A stretch of DNA of 9,591 nucleotides from positions 1 through 9,591 of the forward strand of contig QHWK01000464.1 of NCBI GenBank assembly GCA_003223775.1. The letters are read 5' to 3'. A program made the translations under genes and the position numbers. Of this stretch, positions 1-6,802 are shown one piece after another. The notes beneath the pieces were generated by a model. It made no database searches and was not told the origin of the DNA. It saw only the letters and a program-made list of their open reading frames with translations. Position 1 is the stretch's first letter. Every line of letters begins with the position of its first letter. Source of the stretch: Acidobacteriota bacterium. GTDB taxonomy: Bacteria; Acidobacteriota; Vicinamibacteria; Vicinamibacterales; CAVVIG01.

Positions 1-205
1 CCATGCGCGCAGGTGGATTACATCAACGTATCGTTTGGATCATGAGAGAACACGTTTCGTCGTTTGTGCGTGGGACGCGATCGCCACATGCTGCACGGAT
101 TTAAGGAAAGAATTGCCGGTTAACTTACGATTCGAGACAGCGTACAGGTTGTCGGTTTCGGGTTTTTCCGCAGAGCCTGCGGCCGATTGCCTATACTGAT
201 CCGCT
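1..205. other. 5' intergenic region, possible tail of an upstream gene
   Basis: This stretch has lower GC than the rest of the window and no convincing complete gene. The first plus-strand frame is open for 14 codons to a TGA at 43-45 (ending VDYINVSFGS), which could be the C-terminus of a gene entering from the left, but it is too short to judge. I see no tRNA, rRNA or T-tailed terminator hairpin. The right end holds a hairpin-forming inverted repeat and a -10-like hexamer that probably serve the gene starting at 206; they are listed separately. Confidence 0.4.
168..197 (+). promoter_or_regulatory. Putative promoter with overlapping inverted repeat
   Basis: TATACT at 192-197 is a good match to a sigma-70 -10 hexamer and lies only 8 nt before the ATG at 206, so the transcript would be leaderless or nearly so; no Shine-Dalgarno sequence is visible. 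A perfect 6-bp inverted repeat with a 3-nt loop, CCGCAG-AGC-CTGCGG, occupies 168-182, where the -35 box would be, and no recognisable -35 hexamer is present. The repeat could be an operator or only a chance hairpin. The T-run lies on its 5' side, so it is not a plus-strand terminator. Confidence 0.4.
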
Positions 206-1905
206 ATGAAACAGCTGTCCTTCGCCGCGCTTCTCCTGGCCCTCGTCGCCGTAACCACCTCTGGCGTGATCGCGAAAAACAGGCAGGCGCAGGCGCCGAA
301 GGAGCCGGATCTCTGCGCGGTTCCGCCGGGCGCGCAGCCGCTGCTGCCCGCGAAGCGCTTGCCCGGCATGGGCGTCACGAAGGATTTTCCCGCGACGACG
401 ACGTCGGAGGACGCGCGGACGTTTTTCCTCCAGGGCGTCTCGCAGATTCACTCGTTCTGGTTCGTGGAGTCGGAGCGCTCGTGCCTGCAGGCCCTCGAGT
501 TCGACCCGAAGATGGCGATGGCCGACTGGTGCATCGCGCTGAGCGCGGCGGGCGACTACCGGCCCGCGTTCCAGCTGCTGCGCGACTCGTCGAACGTCGG
601 ATCGCGCGGCGCCGTCGCGTCCGGCGAGGCGGCGGCAACCGGCGCCGAGAGCGGCGACGCCACGGTGCGGCGGACGGCGAACGGCGCTGCGATCGATCCG
701 CAGGTGCGCGCGCGGGAGGCGATCGCGAAGGCGATGGACCTGCGCGGCGGCGTGACGCCGCGGGAGCGGCTGTACATCGAGGCGCAGGCGGCGCGGCGCG
801 CGCCCGGCCCGAAGAGCGCGGCCGACGCCGCCTATATCGCGGGCCTTCGGAAGCTGGCCGCCGCGTATCCCGACGATCTCGAGGCGAAGGCGATGCTCGG
901 CCTCGCGCTGGACGACGGGTTCGATTCGGTGACGAAGGAGCCGCGCACGCACACGATGGAAGCGATCGGCCTCCTCGAAGAGGTCGTGAAGAAAGACGAC
1001 GCGCATTTCGGGGCGCACCACTATCTGATTCACGCCTACGAAGGCAGCAAGACGCCGGAGAGGGCGTGGCACGCGAACGCGCGCTACGCCGGCCTCGTCA
1101 CCAACATCCCGCACGCGCTGCACATGCCGGGGCACATCTACGCGCAGAGCGACAGGATTCAGGCGGCGATCTCCGCGTTTTCCGGCGCCGCCGCCGTCGA
1201 GCAGCGCTGGATCGACTCCGATTCGCTCTACCCGACGGGCCATCACGGGCACAACGTGCACTTCCTCATCCATGCACTGAACCTCGGCGGCCGCTACGAC
1301 GAGTCGATGAAGTGGGTGCAGCAGCTGTTCACGTTCAAGGAAAACCCGCGCGAGCGCGCCGGCAGCAACCAGCGCGGCGTCTGGCGTCAGGGCTACTTCG
1401 CCACTGGGCGATCGGCCTCGCGCAGGCAAATACCGGCCAGCTCGATCGCGCGAAGACGACGCTCGGCGAGATGCAGAAGGATCTGTCCGCCGTCACGTCG
1501 GGAAAAGAGCCGATTGCGATTGCGGCGCAGGAGCTCGAGGCGGCGATCGCGGCGCGCGGCGGCGATCGGAAGAAGGGCTACGAGCTGTATCGCAAGGCGG
1601 CGGATCGCGAGGCGGCGCTGATGTACACCGAGCCGCCGGCATATCCGCGTCCGGTCGTCGAGGGATGGGCGAACGTCGCGTTGGCGCTCGGCGATTTCGC
1701 GGCGGCCGACAAGGCGTACCGCGAGACGCTGACGCGCGAGCCCGGCAGCGGCCGCGCGTACTTCGGCCTCGCCGCCTCGCTCGACGGCCTCGGGCGGACG
1801 AGCGAAGCGCAGAGCATGCGCGGCCTCGCGGCGAAAGCCTGGGCGGGCGCCGACGCGAACCTGCCGCAGATGCAGTCGACGACGGCGGGCGCGTCGAAGA
1901 ATTGA
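206..1905 (+). CDS. Secreted TPR-family protein, reading frame broken near 1400
   Basis: The ATG at 206 opens a type I signal peptide: MKQL, then a hydrophobic core to about residue 23. The mature protein has helical TPR-like units (around 70-115, 210-235, 250-280, 310-335, and in the C-terminal part). Its centre is very His-rich, with 13 His between residues 267 and 356 in motifs AHHYLIHAYE, HALHMPGHIY and HHGHNVHFLIHALN. These resemble an uncharacterised family of secreted TPR proteins, where I recall similar His patterns. Frame 2 is good through residue 399 (RQGYFA, codon 1400-1402). Frame 1 then continues convincingly from CAC at 1402 (HWAIGLAQANTGQLDRAK) to TGA at 1903-1905. Joined, this gives about 566 residues. 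From memory of the family, a helical stretch is missing between the two parts, so this may be a deletion rather than a one-base slip. The stop is 7 bp from that of the converging sco gene. Function unknown; periplasmic location inferred. Confidence 0.75.
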
Positions 1906-1912
1906 GCCGCCG

Positions 1913-2743
1913 TCATGGCGCGCGATCGAGCACAGCGCCGACGAGATCGGCGAGCTGCTGCGGCGTGAAATCCTTCCCTTCGACGGTCGCCGCCAGGCGG
2001 CCGTCGCGATCGACCACCGCCGTCTGCAGCGAGTGCGTGATCAGGCCTTCCTCCGGCCAGTACTGAATCCCGAACGCGTTGCAGACGCGCTCGATCTTCG
2101 CCGCGTCGCCGGTGAGGAAGTGCCAGCCGGGCCCGCCGGCGCGGCGCGCCGCCGCATAGCGCGCGAGGACTGGCGGCGTGTCGTACTTCGGATCGAAGCT
2201 GATCGTCAGGAGCGCGAGGTCGCGGTCCATGCGCGCGGCGAAGCGGTCGCGCACCGCGCGGAAATTGTCGACCATGCGCGGGCAGTAGTCCGGCAGCGGG
2301 CAGCGCGAGTAGATGAACGTGGCGGCGACCACCTTGCCGTGGAGCGCCGACAGCGAGACAACCGCGTTCGCCTGATCGACGAGCTCGAAGTCGGGGATCT
2401 TCGCGCCCACCGGCACGAGCGCCGGCGCGGCGGGCGTCTGCTGCAGGCCCGCGTCCACGGCGGGCGCCGAGACCACCTCCACGCGATCCACCCACGAGCG
2501 CCCGCCCTTCACGGCGAGACGAAAGCGCACGCGGTCGCCCGGCGCCAGCGCCGCCGAGCGCGCGGCGCCGCGGACGTCGAACGGCATCGCCATCGCGTCC
2601 ATGAAGCCCGGAAACGCGTCGTGCGAGATCGTCACGACCGACGCGGCGCGATCGACCTGCAGGACGAGGCCGGTGGTCGTGTGGTGCGCCGCGCACGCGG
2701 CCGACGACGCGGCGACGAGCAGCGCGAAAATTCGGAGGTTAAT
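1913..2743 (-). CDS. Sco/SenC copper lipoprotein with N-terminal CusF-like domain
   Basis: Probable periplasmic copper chaperone or thiol reductase of the Sco1/SenC family, which delivers copper to the CuA site of cytochrome oxidase. The Sco thioredoxin-like domain covers about residues 110-276, with the cysteine pair in SRCPLPDYCP (C148, C154; CX5C rather than the usual CX3C) and the distal ligand in THSLQTAVVDRDG (H237). Residues about 25-90 form a CusF-type Cu(I)-binding domain: TISH, then PGFMDAMAMPF (H41, M48, M51, M53). Translation from ATT at 2743 gives a classic lipoprotein signal, MNLRIFALLVAASSAAC, with C17 as the lipidated cysteine. No ATG, GTG or TTG exists in frame upstream of the signal, and the first usable GTG (2635) would remove it. 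AAGGG lies 7 nt before the ATT, which overlaps the aldolase TAA by one base. The partner oxidase is not in the window. The family call is firm; the start is inferred. Confidence 0.85.
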   Translation of the reverse strand: MNLRIFALLVAASSAACAAHHTTTGLVLQVDRAASVVTISHDAFPGFMDAMAMPFDVRGAARSAALAPGDRVRFRLAVKGGRSWVDRVEVVSAPAVDAGLQQTPAAPALVPVGAKIPDFELVDQANAVVSLSALHGKVVAATFIYSRCPLPDYCPRMVDNFRAVRDRFAARMDRDLALLTISFDPKYDTPPVLARYAAARRAGGPGWHFLTGDAAKIERVCNAFGIQYWPEEGLITHSLQTAVVDRDGRLAATVEGKDFTPQQLADLVGAVLDRAP

Positions 2744-4125
2744 CGGCGAGCCCTTCGGCTTTCTTCTCGGCCGCGGTGATCTTGCCGCCGGCCGCGACGA
2801 TCTCCTTCTCGCGATCGATCGCCACGGCGGGCGCCTTGACGAAGCGCGCGACGACCGGCGCCGTGCCGGGGATCTTCAGCTTGGTCATGAGGAACGTGAA
2901 CTGCTCCTCGAGCGTCCGCCCGATCGCGCGCCGCGCCTCGTCGTCGAGCTCCCACATCTTCCGCTTGAACGGGCCGAGCGCCTTCTTGCGCGCCTTGTAG
3001 AGGAACTGCTCCTCGGTGTCCTTCGGCTTGCGCTCCTCGAGGGCGTGCTCGCGCAGCCAGGCGTACATCTCCGCTTTCAGATCCGCCGGAAACTGCGGGT
3101 GCTCGTAAATCATGTTCTGGAAATCGGTCGCAAGGTGAATCTCGCAGGCGCCGACGCGCGGAAAGGCGTCGAACGCCTCGGGCGGCAGCGTCGAGGCGCC
3201 GTGCTGGACGGCGCCGGCGAGCCCGTATTCCTCGCGCGCCACGCGCGACAGCTCCGCAAGCGTATTCAAGTCGATCTTCACGTCGGTCCGCACCGTGCCG
3301 TCCGCGTTGCGCCGCGTTGTAGCCGTCCATATAGGCGTGCAGCTCGTGGACGTCGGAGTTCTTGCCGCCCACCTCGCCGATCTCGCCGCCGACCGACACC
3401 GTGACGTCCTGCGGCTCCTGCTGCCGGATGAACGCCGTGAAGTCGGCGGCCAGCTGGACGTTCACCTCCTGCTGCTCGGCGAGCGTCGGCTTCGAGAGGT
3501 CCACCAGCGTCGACGTGTCGATGTCGATGTTGTAGAAGCCGGCGGCGATCTCCTCTTTGATCAGCGCGCGCAGCCCGTCGATCTCCTTGTCGCGCTCGGG
3601 GCTGTTGAACTTCTTCGCGTTGGTCTGGACGTGATCGCCCTGGATGAAGATCGGGCCGGCGAAGCCCTCGCGCAGCGCGGCGCCGAGGACGACCGCCGCG
3701 TACTCGTGCGGCCGCTGCTCCGTGTAGCCGATCTCCGACCGCGCGATCTCGAAGATGAACGCGCCGGCGCTCGTCGCCTTCGCCGATCGCACGACCGCGC
3801 GCGCCGTGTCGTACGCCATCGCGCGCACGTTGATCGCGGGGACGGTGAAGCCGGCCGCCGCCCCTTTGCCCATCGCCATGTAGAGATCGTGAATCGACGC
3901 CGGGCGAATGCCGGCCGCGGCGGCGAGGCTGCGCAGGATCCAGCGCGCCGTGCCTTTCAGCTCCGCGTCGCCGCCGAACACCGCTGTCCATACGAGCCGA
4001 TCGATCACATCGCCGGTGACGGAGGCGGCGCTCGTGACGCTCACGCGGTCGGTGAGCACAGTGGCCGCCGGCTTGACGGCGTCGGTCATCTCCTTGACGG
4101 ACTGAAAGATCAGCGTCGCTGTCAT
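2739..4125 (-). CDS. Class II fructose-bisphosphate aldolase, frame broken near 3309
   Basis: Class II (zinc-dependent) aldolase, expected to cleave fructose 1,6-bisphosphate to dihydroxyacetone phosphate and glyceraldehyde 3-phosphate in the cytoplasm. ATG at 4125 overlaps the thiI stop (ATGA), with AGGAG at 4137-4133, 7 nt away. A helical N-terminal extension of about 80 residues precedes the barrel: GFTVPAINVRAMA (92-104), FIQGDHVQ (160-167, zinc-ligand His165), and GGEIGEVGGKNS (247-258). Frame 1 is good through codon 272. A second frame then carries the rest from AAC at 3308: NADGTVRTDVKIDLNTL, VQHGASTLP (the HGxS zinc/phosphate site), GACEIHLATDFQN and the C-terminal helices, to TAA at 2741-2739. 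Together about 461 residues. The GTxHG zinc-ligand motif expected between the GEIGEVGG and VQHGAS motifs is absent from both frames, so a block of roughly 25-30 residues (estimated from memory) seems lost. The length resembles the long aldolases of Chloroflexi and Acidobacteriota. A related sugar-bisphosphate substrate is possible. Confidence 0.8.
2751..2756 (-). promoter_or_regulatory. Shine-Dalgarno site supporting an ATT start for sco
   Basis: GAAGGG on the minus strand lies 7 nt before ATT at 2743-2741, inside the last codons of the aldolase gene. The spacing is ideal for the ATT, and the ATT opens a complete lipoprotein signal peptide. No other start codon in that frame is consistent with this site. 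Confidence 0.5.
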
Positions 4126-5324
4126 GATGGGTCTCCTCGCCTCCGGGCAACCGCATATTCTAGCACCGGGAAACGGAAATCTTCGACGGCCGCCGCCCCG
4201 AGCGCCGCGGCGATCATGTCGTCGATCGGCAGCGCCTGCTCCGCCGCCTCGACTTCCGGCAGCCGCGCGCGCGTCGCCGGATGCTTCGGCGTGAAGAGCG
4301 TGCAGCAGTCCTGATCCGGGATGATCGAGATCGGGAACGTGCCGATGCGCTCCGCTTCGGCGCTGATCTCGTCCTTGTCCATGCCGACGAGCGGCCGCAG
4401 GATCTGCAGCGGCGTCGCCTGCGCGATCGCCGTCATGTTCTCGAGCGTCTGCGACGCCACCTGGCCGATCACCTCGCCGGTGACGAGCGCGCGCGCATGC
4501 GCCTTGCGCGCGAGGCGCTCGGCGATGCGCAGCATCAGCCGCCGGTAAATCACCACGCGCAGAGGGGGCGGCACCGCGAGGACGACCTGCTGCTGCAGCT
4601 CGCCGAAGGGGACGAGCACGAGCCTCGAGCGCAGCTGGTGCTTGGTCAGAAGCGCCGCGATCTCGCGCACCTTCTCCTGCGACGCGCGCGACAGAATCGG
4701 ATAGCTGTGGAAATGAATCAGCAGCACTGAGCAGCCGCGGCGCATCATCCGGTACGCGGCGACCGGCGAGTCGATGCCGCCCGAGAGCAGGCACGCGACG
4801 CGCCCGCCGGTGCCGCTCGGCATGCCACCGGCGCCCGGCTCCTTGCCGAAGAAATAGAACGCGCCGTCGGGCAGCATCTCGACGTGAATCGTGAGCGCCG
4901 GATGTTCGAGATCGACGCGCCAGCCCTTCGCCTCCTTGATGAGGCCGCCGACTTCCCGCTCGACCTGCGGCGAGGTGAACGGCAGCCGCTTGTCGGCGCG
5001 CGTCGCGGACACGCGGAACGACGCCGCTTCGCGGCGGCCCAGATCCGCGAGAATCGACGCCGCCAGCGCCGCGAAGTCGTGCGGCCCGCGGTTCGCCGCC
5101 GAGAAGTTCGCGATGCCGAACACGCGCGCGAGCCGCGCCCGCGCCTCCTCCCACGGCGTCTCGTCGCCGAGCTCGATCTCGATGCGTCCCATCACCGAGC
5201 GCACCGCCGCCACGTGCAGCCCCGCGAGCGCACCCTTCAGGTTGCGCACGAGCAGCCGGATGAACCAGGGCCGGTTCTTCCCCTTCAGCGCGAGCTCTTT
5301 GTAGTGGACGACGACTGATCTCAT
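4122..5324 (-). CDS. thiI: tRNA 4-thiouridine synthase ThiI, without rhodanese domain
   Basis: ThiI adenylates U8 of tRNA and transfers sulfur to make 4-thiouridine; in many bacteria it also takes part in sulfur transfer to ThiS for thiamine thiazole. The 400-residue protein has the N-terminal ferredoxin-like region beginning VVVHYKELALKGKNRPWF, a THUMP domain (about 60-165), and the PP-loop ATPase with SGGIDSPVA at 181-189. TGEVIGQVASQTLENM (282-297) and DQDCCTLFTPKHP (337-349, C340/C341) are conserved landmarks; the latter holds the cysteine matching the catalytic one before the C-terminal domain of E. coli ThiI. The protein ends where the rhodanese domain of the 482-residue E. coli enzyme would begin, so it belongs to the short class that needs a separate persulfide donor. 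It is first in the run thiI-aldolase-sco and has an ATGA overlap with the aldolase. There is no clear Shine-Dalgarno before the ATG at 5324. The gene looks intact. Confidence 0.93.
   Translation of the reverse strand: MRSVVVHYKELALKGKNRPWFIRLLVRNLKGALAGLHVAAVRSVMGRIEIELGDETPWEEARARLARVFGIANFSAANRGPHDFAALAASILADLGRREAASFRVSATRADKRLPFTSPQVEREVGGLIKEAKGWRVDLEHPALTIHVEMLPDGAFYFFGKEPGAGGMPSGTGGRVACLLSGGIDSPVAAYRMMRRGCSVLLIHFHSYPILSRASQEKVREIAALLTKHQLRSRLVLVPFGELQQQVVLAVPPPLRVVIYRRLMLRIAERLARKAHARALVTGEVIGQVASQTLENMTAIAQATPLQILRPLVGMDKDEISAEAERIGTFPISIIPDQDCCTLFTPKHPATRARLPEVEAAEQALPIDDMIAAALGAAAVEDFRFPVLEYAVARRRGDPS
4133..4137 (-). promoter_or_regulatory. Shine-Dalgarno site of the aldolase gene
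   Basis: AGGAG reads on the minus strand, 7 nt before the ATG at 4125 and inside the end of thiI. It fixes the aldolase start at the ATGA overlap and suggests translational coupling. It is one of the few clear ribosome-binding sites in the window. Confidence 0.7.
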
Positions 5325-5333
5325 CGTGACATC

Positions 5334-5401
5334 GGTAGCGCAGCCCTTTAGGGCTGCCGCGGCCGTGGGCCGGCCTGAAGGCCTGCGCTACACACGGCCG
5401 C
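5334..5401. repeat. REP-like palindromic intergenic element
   Basis: The 86-bp gap between hpnE and thiI is almost filled by nested inverted repeats. The outer arms GTAGCGCAG (5335-5343) and CTGCGCTAC (5383-5391) are perfect 9-bp complements. Inside are GCAGCCC-TTTA-GGGCTGC (5340-5357) and GGCC-TGAA-GGCC (5372-5383). A further pair, GCGGCCGTG (5359-5367) and CACGGCCGC (5393-5401), is also perfect. The architecture resembles REP/BIME-type elements; I recall similar GTAGCGCAG-flanked hairpins between genes in acidobacterial genomes. It is non-coding, and may stop hpnE transcription or protect the hpn mRNA 3' end. No transposase is nearby. Confidence 0.75.
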
Positions 5402-5410
5402 GTGCCTCTC

Positions 5411-6802
5411 TCAGTGCGCGATCGACAATTCCGCGGCGTGATGCCCGCTTCGAACCGCGCTCTCGATCGTAGCCGGCAGGCCGGTGTCGATCCAATCGCC
5501 GGCGAGCACCAGCCCTTTGACGCCGGTTTCGGCCGGCGGCCGCGGCGGCTGGCCCGGCGCGAGCGAGAAGGTCGCGCGCGGCTCGCGGACGACCGTGCCG
5601 CGCAGGAGCCTCGCGGCGCGCGAAGCGGGCAGCGCGTGCAGCAGCTCGTCGTGCGCCGCGCGAATCAGATCCTCGTTCGTCCGCGCGAGCATCGCGTCGG
5701 CGCCGCTCGACACGAGCGACACGTGCGCTTCCCCTGGCGCGGCGGCCTCATGTCCGCCGTGCGCGTCGCCGCCTTCGGCCGACTTGTTGAACGCCCACTG
5801 CATCGCCCGCCCGGGCAGCCCGATGAACGGCTCGTCGAAGATCGGTCGATCGAACCAGAGGTTGACGCTGACGATCGGCGAGGGCGCCATGCGGCGCGTC
5901 CGATCGATCGTCGCGCGAAGCGAAGGCGGCTCGCGATCGAAGAGGTCGCCGAACGCGAACCACGGAACGGCCGAGACGACGCGCGCGGTGCCGATGGTGT
6001 CGCTGCCGACGCGGACGGCGGTCACCGCGCCGCCGTCGACGTCGGTGACGACGGTCGCAGCGGCGCCGGCGCGCACCTCGCCGCCGCGGCGCTCGATGTG
6101 CGCGCGCGCCGGCTCGGCGTACATCGCGTGCAGCGGCGCGATCGGCAGCGCGATCGCCGCGCCTTCCGCGTCGCCGCCGAACATCTCCGCGAGCACGCGC
6201 GCAAACGGCGGCGCCGCCGCGCGCTCCGCCGGCTGGTTGAGCGCGGCGAGCGCGAGCGGATGCCACAGCATCTCGCGCAGCCGCGGCGTCTGCCCGTTGC
6301 GCACGAGCCACTGCTCGACCGTCTCGTCCGCCGACGCCGCCTTGACCGGCCCGCCGGCCAGCTCGCGGCGCGCGTTCTTGAGCGGCGTCGCCATCGCGGC
6401 GATCGACAGCCGATCGCGCCACGACAGCGCGCTCCACTCGAGGACGCCCGCGAGCAGGTGCAGCGGCGGCGGCAGCGGCGGGCACGACAGCCGCGACTTC
6501 CGCCCCTCGCGATCGATCATCGTCACCGCGAGCTGGCGATCGAGGCGCACGTTGTCTGCGGCGCCGATCTCGCGGAGAAACGCGAACGTCTCGCGGTAGC
6601 AGCCGAGGAGGACGTGCTGGCCGTTGTCCACGAGCGCACCGGTCTCGCGGTCGGCGAACGCCGTCGCGCGGCCGCCGAGCCGGCTGCGCGCCTCGACGAC
6701 GAGCGGCCGCGCGCCGCGCGAGGCCAGGCGGGCCGCCGCGCTCAGCCCCGCGAAGCCGGCGCCGATGACCACGACGTCGAATCGGTTCACGTCCACAGCC
6801 AT
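5411..6802 (-). CDS. hpnE: Hydroxysqualene dehydroxylase HpnE
   Basis: FAD-dependent enzyme of the amine-oxidase/phytoene-desaturase superfamily that reductively removes the hydroxyl of hydroxysqualene to give squalene, the last step of the HpnCDE route. The N-terminal dinucleotide-binding motif VVVIGAGFAGLSAAARLA has G14, G16 and G19, followed by VEARSRLGGRA with the ribose-binding Glu. The C-terminal FAD motif GLVLAGDWIDTGLPATIESA sits about 40 residues from the end. At 463 residues the length is usual for the family and no gap is apparent. The start is uncertain: ATG at 6802 overlaps hpnD by 16 nt but sits only 2 nt after GAGG (6808-6805); GTG at 6796 has the better spacing of 8 nt; GTG at 6790 would give a GTGA overlap. 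All three precede the FAD motif. The stop is followed by the REP-like element. Confidence 0.93.
   Translation of the reverse strand: MAVDVNRFDVVVIGAGFAGLSAAARLASRGARPLVVEARSRLGGRATAFADRETGALVDNGQHVLLGCYRETFAFLREIGAADNVRLDRQLAVTMIDREGRKSRLSCPPLPPPLHLLAGVLEWSALSWRDRLSIAAMATPLKNARRELAGGPVKAASADETVEQWLVRNGQTPRLREMLWHPLALAALNQPAERAAAPPFARVLAEMFGGDAEGAAIALPIAPLHAMYAEPARAHIERRGGEVRAGAAATVVTDVDGGAVTAVRVGSDTIGTARVVSAVPWFAFGDLFDREPPSLRATIDRTRRMAPSPIVSVNLWFDRPIFDEPFIGLPGRAMQWAFNKSAEGGDAHGGHEAAAPGEAHVSLVSSGADAMLARTNEDLIRAAHDELLHALPASRAARLLRGTVVREPRATFSLAPGQPPRPPAETGVKGLVLAGDWIDTGLPATIESAVRSGHHAAELSIAH

Noticed and set aside
168..182. Rho-independent terminator
   Set aside because: The T-run precedes the hairpin on the plus strand and becomes an A-run after it on the minus strand.
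1400..1404. Programmed ribosomal frameshift in the TPR gene
   Set aside because: No slippery heptamer or downstream pseudoknot is evident, and two other genes in the window show lost internal segments.
191..1429. Long minus-strand open frame (and a shorter one at 40-378) opposite the TPR gene
   Set aside because: Arg/Ala-rich translation with no recognisable motif; it mirrors the high-GC codon pattern of the true plus-strand gene.
3302..3319. Programmed frameshift in the aldolase gene
   Set aside because: No slippery site is visible, and a conserved zinc-ligand motif is missing at the same point, which frameshifting would not explain.
2601..3404. Plus-strand open frames opposite sco and aldolase
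   Set aside because: Arg/Leu-rich antisense readings without motifs; the minus-strand genes are well supported.
2632..5154. 840-codon minus-strand frame across sco, aldolase and thiI
   Set aside because: Only the middle part (the first half of the aldolase, from 4125) is real coding sequence; the ends are out-of-frame readings of thiI and the aldolase 3' half.
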